From assembly GCF_025457425.1 (NCBI RefSeq), contig NZ_JAMXIA010000001.1, forward strand, positions 248,001-312,000: a stretch of 64,000 nucleotides of DNA, in the 5' to 3' direction. A program made the translations under genes and the position numbers. The notes under the pieces are model-generated. The model was not told where the DNA came from and did not search any database. It saw only the letters and a program-made list of their open reading frames with translations. Of this stretch, positions 52,687 to 61,685 are shown piece by piece (the stretch's first letter is position 1; the number at the start of each line of letters is the position of its first letter). The DNA is from Chryseobacterium foetidum. GTDB lineage: Bacteria > Bacteroidota > Bacteroidia > Flavobacteriales > Weeksellaceae.

Positions 52687-53154
52687 TTATTTTTCTAAAA
52701 TTTGTGTAAGGTCGGCAGGAGAGTAGTATTTGTTTTTCAAAACTTTGTGATCTGCTTTTCTGTAAACATTAAATTTTTCTCCTGATTTTTCGTAGAACGA
52801 TTCCACGTCTTTTTCTTTGTAAAAATCAACTGTTTCCTGAGCCTGTGCTTCATTTTCGCAAGCTTTAGACATATTCGAACGCTGAACCTCATTGAAGAGC
52901 TCAACGAATTTTTCGCCCAAACCAAATTCCAAAACAGCACCGCTTAAAACGTACTGCAAATCACACAAAGCATCAGCAATTTCAACGATGTCATTGTCTG
53001 CAATTGCCTGTTTTAATTCGTTTAATTCTTCCTGTAAAAGTTCAACTCTAAGGTTGCAACGGTCTGCTGAAGGGATTTGAGGGGTATCTAAAATTGGTGC
53101 TTTGAAAGTTGTATGAAATTCTGCCACTTGATTAAGGCTGTCGATCTTCTCCAT
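52687..53154 (-). CDS. MazG-like nucleoside triphosphate pyrophosphohydrolase
   Basis: A 155-residue all-helical NTP pyrophosphatase. The metal site is in LLQEELNELKQAI and DIVEIADALCDLQYVLSGAV, giving the EExxE...ExxD pattern of the MazG/HisE-like fold. The N-terminal DSLNQVAEFHTTFKAPILD and the tail YYSPADLTQIL fit a family of bacterial YpjD-like pyrophosphohydrolases. It may clean up non-canonical nucleotides. A -7-like TATCTTTG lies 21 bases upstream of the start. Confidence 0.85.
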   Translation of the reverse strand: MEKIDSLNQVAEFHTTFKAPILDTPQIPSADRCNLRVELLQEELNELKQAIADNDIVEIADALCDLQYVLSGAVLEFGLGEKFVELFNEVQRSNMSKACENEAQAQETVDFYKEKDVESFYEKSGEKFNVYRKADHKVLKNKYYSPADLTQILEK

Positions 53155-53174
53155 GAATATTTTTAAATTTAAAG

Positions 53175-53182
53175 CAAAGATA
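53175..53182 (-). promoter_or_regulatory. -7 box for the MazG-like gene
   Basis: Minus-strand TATCTTTG. No clear upstream TTG element at proper distance. Confidence 0.45.
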
Positions 53183-53300
53183 GTAATTTTATGAAATTTC
53201 TGTCGGGTGCCGGATGAGGGATGTTGGATGTAGGAAATTATAGTTCAATCAAGTGCTTTCAATTATTACTAATTGCTTATTACTCATTACTCATAAAAAA

Positions 53301-53322
53301 AGCTGCCCGTTTCCGAACAACT
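53301..53322 (-). terminator. Terminator of the reprolysin-type peptidase gene
   Basis: On the minus strand AGTTGTTCG-GAAA-CGGGCAGCT (three G-T pairs, GNRA-like loop) followed by a run of seven T, 29 bases past the stop. Confidence 0.78.
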
Positions 53323-53350
53323 TTCAAATTTAAGGTTAACTAAAGTGATT

Positions 53351-56284
53351 TTATTTTTTAATAAATCTTTTTGAAATTTCTCGAATCTGAATGACGTAGG
53401 CACCACTGATTAAGCTGCTTACATTCACAGAACCTCTTTCCAGTTTTCCTGAACGGATGACTTTTCCTCCCATGTCGAAAATTTTGTACTCTTCGTTGGT
53501 GGTGTTGGAAATATTTAAAAGATCTCTCGCAGGATTTGGATACAATTTAAAATCTGTAAATAAATCTTTAGTATCTGATTCACCTGTTCTTCCGGACGAA
53601 ACAATATTTAAAGTATAGTCTTCAACCTGACCATACGTATAAGAACCGCAAGATGACGAAGGCACAGAATTGTACTGCATCATTACTCTCATTCTGGTTG
53701 TTCCCAAACTTGCAGAAGCAGGAATTGTAATTGATCCGGTTACCGGAGATGTTTGTGAACCTGTTTTAGTCCAAACCAGTTCGCCGCTGTCTGTGAAATC
53801 GCCATCTTTGTTGTAATCAATGTAAACGGCGTACGCTTCATTGTATTTGGTAGATGTCCAAACCGGAGTTATTGAAACTGTGTAAGCTGTACCTCTGGTC
53901 ACATTCGTTGAGATTGCCGTGAAGTTTTCGTACCCAGCGGTTCCTGTGGAAGTGTTGTTGATGGTTCCGAATTTTACATTTCCAATTCTTTCATCTGAAG
54001 TATTGGTCGATATTGCTGAACAGTAGGAAACCGAAGTTCCCGCCAAAGTTGTCACGCTCACAGAGTTGCTTGCAGTAGAAATATTGCCAGCTGCATCTTT
54101 AGCTCTTACTGTAAAACTGTACGTTGTGGAAGGTGTTAAACTCGTCACTGCGTAAGTCGTGGAAGCTGTAGAGCCAATTAAGGATGACCCTTGGTAAACA
54201 TCATAACCCGTTACGCCAACCACATCAGTTGCACCCGACCAAGAAAGATTAGTGCTTGTAGAAGTCGTTCCCGAAGCCGCCAGAGTTGGAGCTGTTGGTG
54301 GAGTAGTATCAACTGTTCCCGAACCCGCATTTACGGTAATATTGGCATTGTTGACATCAAAGAAAATATGATTTGAACCTTTCACCATAATCCTTCCCGT
54401 TGTTGTTGAAACATTCGGAATGGTTAATGCCTGAGAACCGTCGTTTGGAGTTCCTGAAAGAAGGGTAGTCCATGTCGCACCTGAATTCGTCGACCATAAA
54501 ATATCCACGTTGGCAGCATTTACACCGTTGGCTGTAGTTCCGGCAACATTCCATGTAACAGTTTGTGAAGTTCCGCCAGTGTAAGACGTTGCAGAGTTTT
54601 GCGAACTTACGCTGAATGGTCCCGCAGTTCCGTTGACTGTGATTACCGCATCATCAGAATTATTTCCTGAACCTCCGGCTTTGTTGTCACGAACCGTAAA
54701 TCTGAAATTATAAGACCTCGCAACATTGGATAAAGCTTCAACCGTTATTTCTGAACCGGCTGTCGTTGTTGCTCCCGTTAAAATGGAAGCCATTCTCGGA
54801 AAATATCTTGTTGGCGTTGTCTGCGGAGTCCATGATCTGAAAGTTGGTCCTGTTGCTTTTGTTGCGCTCGCTGCAGAATTGGCTGCCGTTTGAGAAGATG
54901 ATGCGTTGTTCATCTGTTCCCAAATGTAGGTTAAAGCATCTCCGTTGGCATCGGTTCCGGTGCCTGTCAGCATAAACGGTGTTCCTTTCGGAATGGTATA
55001 ATCTGCTCCTGCATCTGCTGTAGGAATTGCATTTCCTGTATTGGTGCTGGTTGGGCAGGTTTTAGCTTTAATATTATTCGTAATCTGCTGAATACTCACG
55101 GCATGAAAAAACGAATCTGAATGAGGCTGAACATCCTGAGCAGTAATTCCTGCATAACCCATTATAGTTGATCCTGAGCCAGGTTCCATATTAACTCCAG
55201 TTCCTTCGTTTCCGTGTGAGAAAGTGTGATTTCCTCCGAACTGATGACCCAATTCGTGGGCAACATAATCGATGTCGAAATTGTCACCTGAAGGAATTCC
55301 GTCTGATGGGGAAGTGTAGCCGCTGCCTTTGGAACCGTTCACGCAGACGCATCCGATACAGCCAGCATTTCCGCCCCCTCCGGAAGCTCCGAACAAATGT
55401 CCGACGTCGTAATTGGCCTCTCCGATTACAGAAGTTAAAGTAGATTGTAACTGAGAATTCCAATTACTCATCTGAGCTGCTGCAGAATACGGATCTGTAG
55501 ATGCGTTGGTGTAAATTACAGCATCGTTATTGGCGATTAAAACCATTCTGGCAGAAAAATCTTTCTCAAAAACACCATTCACGCGGGTCATCGTGTTATT
55601 GATTGCGGCTAAAGCGTTGGCTTTTGTTCCTCCAAAATACGTGGTGTACTCACCGGTTGTTGACATCGCCAAACGGAAAGTTCTCAATTTTGCATCATCG
55701 GCATTGGGTCTCAGAGCCCAACCATTGTCATTAATGCTTAATCCTTTTTGTGCAACATCTAAAACGGTGCATTCAAAAGTATTTAAATCAGATTTTTTAT
55801 CAGTTTTTCTGTAAACGGCGTAGGTTGAAAGGTCTTTTGTATACGGTTCAATGAAAACTGCAGATTTGTCGCCATAAATTTCCATTGATGACAGACCGAG
55901 AGGCGAAATGCTGAAATAAATTGTCGAGCTTGAATCTTCCAGACCTTCACCTACATAAGATTTGATGTCCGGATATTTCGCAGCCAAAGCAGGGTCAAAG
56001 TTTGAATTTTCTCTGACTTTGAAATTTTCCATTCTGCCTTCCGAGTTTGGGAAAGAGATGATGACTTCAGATTTTTCCCCGGCAGACAATCTCTTTGGAG
56101 CTTTTGTCAAGGCATTTTTTAATCCGTTAAAATCTAAAGAGAAAATTTTTGGACTGAGAAGAGAAGTTTTGTTTTCAACAATTTCAGCATTTGCTTTTGC
56201 GGATGTTGAAGTCCAAAGTCGGTCGGTCTGTGCGAATGAAATGCATGATGTAAGCATTCCAATCACCAATAGTTGTTTTTTCAT
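53351..56284 (-). CDS. Secreted reprolysin-type metallopeptidase with fibronectin III, GEVED and T9SS domains
   Basis: A 977-residue secreted protein. The start at 56284 gives signal peptide MKKQLLVIGMLTSCISFAQ. The N-terminal part is propeptide-like. The zinc motif HELGHQFGGNH (H343, E344, H347, H353) with a Met-turn (STIMGYAG, about 32 residues after E344) marks the metzincin peptidase. Next come a beta-rich domain, a fibronectin III domain (TPPTAPTLAASGTTSTSTNL) and a GEVED-type domain (YNKDGDFTDSGELVW ... TYGQVEDYTLNI). A type A T9SS tail follows (LYPNPARDLLNISNTTNEEY ... KRFIKK). It probably degrades extracellular proteins. Confidence 0.94.
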   Translation of the reverse strand: MKKQLLVIGMLTSCISFAQTDRLWTSTSAKANAEIVENKTSLLSPKIFSLDFNGLKNALTKAPKRLSAGEKSEVIISFPNSEGRMENFKVRENSNFDPALAAKYPDIKSYVGEGLEDSSSTIYFSISPLGLSSMEIYGDKSAVFIEPYTKDLSTYAVYRKTDKKSDLNTFECTVLDVAQKGLSINDNGWALRPNADDAKLRTFRLAMSTTGEYTTYFGGTKANALAAINNTMTRVNGVFEKDFSARMVLIANNDAVIYTNASTDPYSAAAQMSNWNSQLQSTLTSVIGEANYDVGHLFGASGGGGNAGCIGCVCVNGSKGSGYTSPSDGIPSGDNFDIDYVAHELGHQFGGNHTFSHGNEGTGVNMEPGSGSTIMGYAGITAQDVQPHSDSFFHAVSIQQITNNIKAKTCPTSTNTGNAIPTADAGADYTIPKGTPFMLTGTGTDANGDALTYIWEQMNNASSSQTAANSAASATKATGPTFRSWTPQTTPTRYFPRMASILTGATTTAGSEITVEALSNVARSYNFRFTVRDNKAGGSGNNSDDAVITVNGTAGPFSVSSQNSATSYTGGTSQTVTWNVAGTTANGVNAANVDILWSTNSGATWTTLLSGTPNDGSQALTIPNVSTTTGRIMVKGSNHIFFDVNNANITVNAGSGTVDTTPPTAPTLAASGTTSTSTNLSWSGATDVVGVTGYDVYQGSSLIGSTASTTYAVTSLTPSTTYSFTVRAKDAAGNISTASNSVSVTTLAGTSVSYCSAISTNTSDERIGNVKFGTINNTSTGTAGYENFTAISTNVTRGTAYTVSITPVWTSTKYNEAYAVYIDYNKDGDFTDSGELVWTKTGSQTSPVTGSITIPASASLGTTRMRVMMQYNSVPSSSCGSYTYGQVEDYTLNIVSSGRTGESDTKDLFTDFKLYPNPARDLLNISNTTNEEYKIFDMGGKVIRSGKLERGSVNVSSLISGAYVIQIREISKRFIKK

Positions 56285-56487
56285 ATAAATTCTATTTTGT
56301 TTGTGGAGAATCAAAGCTAATAAAAATTATATTATCAAAAACAAAAGTAATTAAGAAAATTTTAGATAATTCTTTTAAAATTATATGCAATGCATTACAC
56401 TAACTTTAAATTAAATCATTTATGTATGAGAAAAATTAAATTTAAAATTTCAAAATTGCTGTAATAATCGTGAATTTCCTCAAATAA

Positions 56488-56515
56488 GAAAACCGCCTTA
56501 AAAAAGACGGTCTTC
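56488..56515 (-). terminator. Terminator of the acyl-CoA dehydrogenase gene
   Basis: On the minus strand a 10-bp stem GAAGACCGTC/GGCGGTTTTC with two G-T pairs, T-rich loop, then TTATT. It lies 24 bases past the stop. Confidence 0.75.
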
Positions 56516-56538
56516 ATTTATAACAAATTAAATTCTGA

Positions 56539-57678
56539 CTATTTTGTAATGTCTCTTCCGATCACCAATCTCTGGATCTCAGAAGTTCCTTCCCCAATGG
56601 TGCACAATTTAGAATCTCTGTAGAATTTCTCAGCAGGGAAATCTTTTGTATAACCGTAACCACCGAAAATCTGTACGGCGTTGTTTGAAATTCTTACACA
56701 AGCCTCAGAAGCATACAGTTTTGCCATCGCACCTTCTTTGGTCATTTTTTGCTTCGCATTTTTCAATGTAGAAGCTCTCTGAATCAACAGTTCTGCGGCA
56801 TCAATCTCAGTTGCCATATCTGCCAACATAAAGTTGATCGCCTGAAATTCTGAAATTGATTTTCCGAACTGTTTTCTTTCTTTAGCGTATTTCAAAGCAG
56901 CTTTGTAAGCACCTCTTGCAGTTCCCAAACTTAGTGCAGCGATAGAAATTCTACCTCCGTCCAAAATTTTCATTGCCTGTTTGAAACCTTCACCTACTTC
57001 ACCTAAACGGTTGGCATCTGAAACACGAACATTACCAAAAATAAGCTCAGCTGTTTCTGAAGCTCTCATTCCAAGCTTGTTCTCTTTTTTACCGGAAGTG
57101 AAACCAGCCATTCCTTTTTCCAAAACGAAAGCTGTGGAATTATTTTTAGCTCCGATTTCTCCTGTTCTTGTAATTACCACAGCGATATCTCCTGAAATTG
57201 CGTGTGTAATAAAGTTTTTTGCTCCGTTGATTACCCACTCGTCTCCATCTTTCACAGCAGTGGTAGACATTCCTCCAGAATCTGAACCTGTGTTGTGTTC
57301 AGTCAATCCCCAGGCTCCGATTACCTTGCCTGAAGCCAGTTGAGGCAACCATCTCTGTCTTTGCTCTTCATTTCCAAATTCATAGATATGATTGGTGCAA
57401 AGCGAGTTGTGAGCAGCCACAGAAAGACCGATAGAAGGGTCTACCTGAGAAATTTCGTCAAGGATGGTTACATATTCATGATATCCAAGACCGGAACCGC
57501 CATATTCTTCAGGAATTACAATTCCCATAAAGCCCATTTCGCCTAACTGGTGGAACAATTCTTTAGGGAAAGTCTGACTTTCGTCCCATTCCATAATATT
57601 AGGTCTGATGTTTTTCTCAGCAAAGTCTTTCGCCGTTTCGGCTATCATTTTAATGTTATCCATTGTTTCTGTATTCAT
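56539..57678 (-). CDS. Acyl-CoA dehydrogenase
   Basis: A 379-residue FAD enzyme that makes the double bond in the first step of fatty acid or branched-chain acyl-CoA oxidation. Marks are GFMGIVIPEEYGGSGLG, IGAWGLTEHNTGSDSGGM (FAD and substrate), RKQFGKSISEFQAINFMLAD and catalytic Glu363 in IGEGTSEIQRLVIGRDI. Length and the IGEGTSEIQ motif fit short/medium-chain or branched-chain enzymes; substrate length cannot be told. It has its own promoter and terminator. The start MNTETMDNIKM may be at 57678 or five codons later. Confidence 0.94.
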   Translation of the reverse strand: MNTETMDNIKMIAETAKDFAEKNIRPNIMEWDESQTFPKELFHQLGEMGFMGIVIPEEYGGSGLGYHEYVTILDEISQVDPSIGLSVAAHNSLCTNHIYEFGNEEQRQRWLPQLASGKVIGAWGLTEHNTGSDSGGMSTTAVKDGDEWVINGAKNFITHAISGDIAVVITRTGEIGAKNNSTAFVLEKGMAGFTSGKKENKLGMRASETAELIFGNVRVSDANRLGEVGEGFKQAMKILDGGRISIAALSLGTARGAYKAALKYAKERKQFGKSISEFQAINFMLADMATEIDAAELLIQRASTLKNAKQKMTKEGAMAKLYASEACVRISNNAVQIFGGYGYTKDFPAEKFYRDSKLCTIGEGTSEIQRLVIGRDITK

Positions 57679-57697
57679 ATCTCAAGAAGTTTGTGCC

Positions 57698-57727
57698 CAA
57701 AGATAATTAAATTGACGAAATAGCAAA
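57698..57727 (-). promoter_or_regulatory. Promoter of the acyl-CoA dehydrogenase gene
   Basis: On the minus strand TTTG (57724-57727), 18 bases, TATCTTTG (57698-57705), 19 bases before the ATG. A good consensus match. Confidence 0.75.
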
Positions 57728-57864
57728 ATTTTTACAGGGTACAAAATGTTTTAGTTTTAAATAATTTATTATCAGTGATTTAATTGAATAATTAATAGAT
57801 TTTTAATATGTAACCTAATATTTAACTTGCAATAAATGTTATCTTAGCAACCCAATTTTAAGAT

Positions 57865-59736
57865 ATGAAGAAATTTTTATTCTCTGCTGTGTTTTTATCT
57901 GCTGTTTTATCTGCTCAGGCTCCGGCTAATTATTACGATGGAACTGCGGGTCTTACAGGATATGCTTTAAAAACTAAACTTCACAATATTATTTCAGCCA
58001 AAAATATCAACTGGCATTATGGTGATCTTCCAAATTACTATAATCAGACAGATTTAGATAAATATTATGATCACGGACCTGGCAACACAACAATTTTGCT
58101 GGATATTTATTCTGAAATTCCTGCCGGACCAGATTCTTATGAATATACTTCTGCAAATCTCCTTTCAGGTGCCGGAACTGTGGAAGGAATGGGATACAAC
58201 AGAGAGCACGCTGTTCCTCAAAATACCTTCAACAGCAACTATCCAATGTATTCGGATTTACATTTTGTAATTCCTACTGATGCGAGAGTGAATAATCTAC
58301 GAAACAGCTATCCTTATGGAATTGGCAATGCCACTGTGCATCATTCCTTTACAAACAGTTCCAGAGTTTCTAACAGTGCAATCCCGAATTATGCCTATAC
58401 TAACCGTGTTTACGAACCCATCGCTGAGTTCAGGGGCGATATAGCAAGAATGCTTTTGTATTTTGCTGTGAGATATGAGGATAAGTTGCCTTCATTTAAC
58501 TATACGACCAACGTCAATCCTGAAATGGACAGATCGCCTTTTGATGGGACTGCCGAGCGTGCTTTTGAGCCGGGCTACATTACCATGTTGTTGCAATGGC
58601 ATCAGCAGGATCCTGTTTCTCAAAGGGAAATTGACAGAAATAATGCAGTTTTTGCTATTCAGAATAACAGAAATCCTTTCGTTGATAATCCGCAATGGAT
58701 TAACGCAATTTGGGTGCAAACGCCCGACAGTGTTGCTCCTCAGACACCATTAAATTTAACATCTACACAAGCTGGTGCTAATTTTACTTCCTTATCATGG
58801 TCGCCAAGCACGAGTACCGATGTGATAGGTTATAATATTTATCAGAATGGAACTTATCTTACGACAACAAAATCTACATCTATTGTAATTGATCACCTCA
58901 CTGCTTCAACAACGTATAATTATACGGTAAAAGCATATGATGCGGGATATCTGCTTTCTCTTGACAGCAATACAATTTCGGTTTCTACTTTGGCAACATA
59001 TTCAAATTCAAAAGATCTCTTTATTACAAAATATATTGAGGGAACCGGAGACAATAAAGCGATTGAAATCGTCAACAGAACAGGACATGAAGTTAACCTG
59101 AACGATTATAATATCAGGGTACAATATTATAACAGCACCGGTACAAATCCAGGTTACTATTACGGGAAAAGTTTTGAGCTCGAAGGCAAAATTTCTAATA
59201 ATGAAAGTTTAGTAATCCTAAATCCAAAAGCTTCACTTTCATGTTATACCAATACCAATGCAGATTTCCTTACCGCAGGAGATGCCATGACTTTTTCCGG
59301 AACTCAATATGTGGAATTAAATTATAAATCAACGACTGTAGATGCCATTGGAAGCAGATTTGTGAGCAATTCACTTGGTGATGTTTCTTTGTACAGAAAA
59401 AGTACTGTTACACAACCGAATACAAGTTTCACAATTGGTGAGTGGGATTCTTATGGCGTGAATTACTGTCAGAATTTGGGTAACCTTTCAGTTTCTGATT
59501 TGATTTCAGGGAATAATGAATTCAAAATCTATCCAAATCCTGTTTCTGATTATATTTCTGTCAGCGGAAATGTAGAGAATGTGAAAACGGTTCAGATTTT
59601 AGATTATTCAGGGAAATTGATTTATACTGAAAACAATCCGTTTAAAAACAGGAAAAATATTTCGGTACAGAATCTATCCGGCGGAAATTACATCCTTAAT
59701 CTGGATGGGAAAACTTTTAAACTTATAAAGAAGTAG
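57865..59736 (+). CDS. Secreted endonuclease I with fibronectin, lamin-tail and T9SS domains
   Basis: A 623-residue secreted nuclease. Signal peptide MKKFLFSAVFLSAVLSAQ; endonuclease I domain (20-275) with YNREHAVPQN (H115 catalytic), DLHFVIPTDARVNNLRNSYP and EFRGDIARMLLYFAVRY. Next are a fibronectin III domain (QTPLNLTSTQAGANFTSLSW), a lamin-tail-like domain (DLFITKYIEGTGDNKAIEIV) and a type A T9SS tail (KIYPNPVSDYISVSGNVENV). It should cut extracellular DNA, for nutrients or biofilm remodelling. The stop is 1 base from that of the convergent small gene. Confidence 0.94.
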   Translation: MKKFLFSAVFLSAVLSAQAPANYYDGTAGLTGYALKTKLHNIISAKNINWHYGDLPNYYNQTDLDKYYDHGPGNTTILLDIYSEIPAGPDSYEYTSANLLSGAGTVEGMGYNREHAVPQNTFNSNYPMYSDLHFVIPTDARVNNLRNSYPYGIGNATVHHSFTNSSRVSNSAIPNYAYTNRVYEPIAEFRGDIARMLLYFAVRYEDKLPSFNYTTNVNPEMDRSPFDGTAERAFEPGYITMLLQWHQQDPVSQREIDRNNAVFAIQNNRNPFVDNPQWINAIWVQTPDSVAPQTPLNLTSTQAGANFTSLSWSPSTSTDVIGYNIYQNGTYLTTTKSTSIVIDHLTASTTYNYTVKAYDAGYLLSLDSNTISVSTLATYSNSKDLFITKYIEGTGDNKAIEIVNRTGHEVNLNDYNIRVQYYNSTGTNPGYYYGKSFELEGKISNNESLVILNPKASLSCYTNTNADFLTAGDAMTFSGTQYVELNYKSTTVDAIGSRFVSNSLGDVSLYRKSTVTQPNTSFTIGEWDSYGVNYCQNLGNLSVSDLISGNNEFKIYPNPVSDYISVSGNVENVKTVQILDYSGKLIYTENNPFKNRKNISVQNLSGGNYILNLDGKTFKLIKK

Positions 59737-59737
59737 A

Positions 59738-59935
59738 TTAACCGAATAGGTTTGCAAAGTAATTGTTGATCACCGTCCAGAAATTTTTACCCAGAAAATA
59801 AATCAGGGTAGAAGTGATGATCCCTTTTACTGTGAAGAAAATAATGCCGCCAACGCCGAATTTCTTCACCAGCTGCTTCCATTTGGATTTTTTCTTTTCT
59901 TCAGTTCCCTCATCAAGTACCTTGTTGTTTTCCAT
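59738..59935 (-). CDS. Small single-pass membrane protein
   Basis: A 65-residue protein with a charged N-terminus (MENNKVLDEGTEEKKKSKWK) and hydrophobic half (FGVGGIIFFTVKGIITSTLI then YFLGKNFWTVINNYF). It has the look of a small membrane protein found next to larger genes in flavobacteria. No function is known. It is convergent to the nuclease gene. Confidence 0.62.
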   Translation of the reverse strand: MENNKVLDEGTEEKKKSKWKQLVKKFGVGGIIFFTVKGIITSTLIYFLGKNFWTVINNYFANLFG

Positions 59936-60073
59936 CTCTGAATTTCAAATGATTACTGCACAAAGATAAGCATGTTTATAATCATTCCAAATAATTTTGA
60001 TTTTAAATTTTATAAATTTTTTCTGGTACGGGATATTTTTTTATCTTTAGAAAAACGAAAAGTAAAAATTTTT

Positions 60074-61624
60074 ATGTCAAAAAAAGTCAAAGATTTCGGA
60101 ATTGAAAGATCATTAAAAAATTTAGGAATCAAAGATGAAAACAAAGGAACTTCTACTGGAGGTAAATTTTTTGCATCAGGAAAAACAATAGAAAGTTATT
60201 CTCCGGCAGACGGAAGATTAATTGGTAAAGTAAAATTATCGGGCGAAAAAGATTACGACAAAGTAATGGAATCTGCCCAAAAAGCCTTTCTGGAATTCAG
60301 AACAATGCCCGCACCCAAAAGAGGCGAAATCGTACGCCAGCTCGGGCAGAAATTAAGAGATTACAAAGACGACCTCGGCAAACTTGTTTCATACGAAATG
60401 GGAAAATCTCTGCAGGAAGGTCTTGGTGAAGTTCAGGAAATGATAGACATCTGCGATTTCGCAGTCGGATTATCAAGACAGCTTCACGGCTACACCATGC
60501 ATTCTGAAAGACCAGGTCACAGAATGTACGAGCAATATCATCCGCTTGGTATTGTAAGTATTATCACAGCATTCAACTTTCCGGTAGCAGTTTGGGCGTG
60601 GAACACAGCTTTGGCTTGGATCTGTGGAAACGTTACCATCTGGAAACCATCAGAAAAAACACCGCTTTGTGCCATTGCGTGTCAAAATATTATGAATGAA
60701 GTTTTAAAGGAAAATAATCTTTCTGAAGGAATTTCAAGCGTATTGGTTGCAGATCATGAGATCGGACAAAAATTGGTGGATGACAAACGTGTCGCTTTGG
60801 TTTCATTTACCGGTTCTACAAGAGTCGGAAGAATGGTTTCTTCTAAAGTGGCTGAAAGATTCGGTAAATCAATATTAGAATTAGGTGGAAATAATGCGAT
60901 CATCATTTCTAAAGATGCCGATCTGGATATGTCAATCATCGGAGCAGTTTTCGGAGCTGTAGGAACTGCAGGGCAGAGATGTACTTCTACAAGAAGACTG
61001 ATTATTCATGAATCAGTGTATGATGAAGTGAAAAACCGTTTGGCAAAAGCTTACGGACAGTTAAAAATCGGAAATCCTTTAGACGAAAACATGCACGTTG
61101 GTCCGCTGATCGATGTGGAAGCAGTAAATCAATACGAAAAAGCGATTGAAAAATGTAAATCTGAAGGCGGAAAATTTGTCGTTGAAGGTGGAGTTCTGGA
61201 AGGAAAAGATTACGAATCAGGTTGCTATGTGAAACCATGCATCGCGGAAGTCGAAAATTCTTTCGAAATCGTTCAGCATGAAACGTTTGCACCGATTTTA
61301 TATCTAATTAAATATTCAACTTTAGAAGAAGCAATCGCGATTCAGAATGATGTTCCTCAGGGACTTTCTTCGGCAATTATGACTACAAATTTGAGAGAAG
61401 CGGAATTATTTCTTTCCCATGCAGGTTCAGACTGCGGAATTGCCAACGTAAATATCGGAACTTCAGGTGCCGAAATCGGCGGTGCTTTCGGTGGCGAAAA
61501 AGAAACCGGCGGAGGCAGAGAATCCGGCTCTGATGTTTGGAAATACTACATGAGAAGACAAACCAACACCATTAATTACACTGCAAGCCTTCCATTGGCT
61601 CAGGGAATTAAATTTGATTTATAA
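60074..61624 (+). CDS. amaB: ALDH7-family aldehyde dehydrogenase (L-aminoadipate-semialdehyde dehydrogenase)
   Basis: A 516-residue NAD-dependent dehydrogenase. The start at 60074 (MSKKVKDFGIERSLKNLGIK) is chosen; 34 codons upstream are low-complexity. Marks are IITAFNFPVAVWAWNTALAW, SFTGSTRVGRMV, ELGGNNAIIISKDADL with the general base E269, and GTAGQRCTSTRRLIIHE with the nucleophile C303. This fits antiquitin/ALDH7, which oxidises alpha-aminoadipate semialdehyde. The next gene is lysine 6-transaminase, which makes exactly that substrate, so the two form a lysine catabolic pair. Confidence 0.93.
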   Translation: MSKKVKDFGIERSLKNLGIKDENKGTSTGGKFFASGKTIESYSPADGRLIGKVKLSGEKDYDKVMESAQKAFLEFRTMPAPKRGEIVRQLGQKLRDYKDDLGKLVSYEMGKSLQEGLGEVQEMIDICDFAVGLSRQLHGYTMHSERPGHRMYEQYHPLGIVSIITAFNFPVAVWAWNTALAWICGNVTIWKPSEKTPLCAIACQNIMNEVLKENNLSEGISSVLVADHEIGQKLVDDKRVALVSFTGSTRVGRMVSSKVAERFGKSILELGGNNAIIISKDADLDMSIIGAVFGAVGTAGQRCTSTRRLIIHESVYDEVKNRLAKAYGQLKIGNPLDENMHVGPLIDVEAVNQYEKAIEKCKSEGGKFVVEGGVLEGKDYESGCYVKPCIAEVENSFEIVQHETFAPILYLIKYSTLEEAIAIQNDVPQGLSSAIMTTNLREAELFLSHAGSDCGIANVNIGTSGAEIGGAFGGEKETGGGRESGSDVWKYYMRRQTNTINYTASLPLAQGIKFDL

Positions 61625-61685
61625 ATAATTTTAAAGCTGGGTTTTGTACTCATTACTCATTGCTCATTACCAATTACTCATCAAT

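Noticed and set aside
53240..61680. Similar ATTACTCATTACTCAT-type stretches near 53268-53295 and 61649-61680 as a repeat family
   Set aside because: Short and low in complexity; could arise by chance or slippage, so not called.
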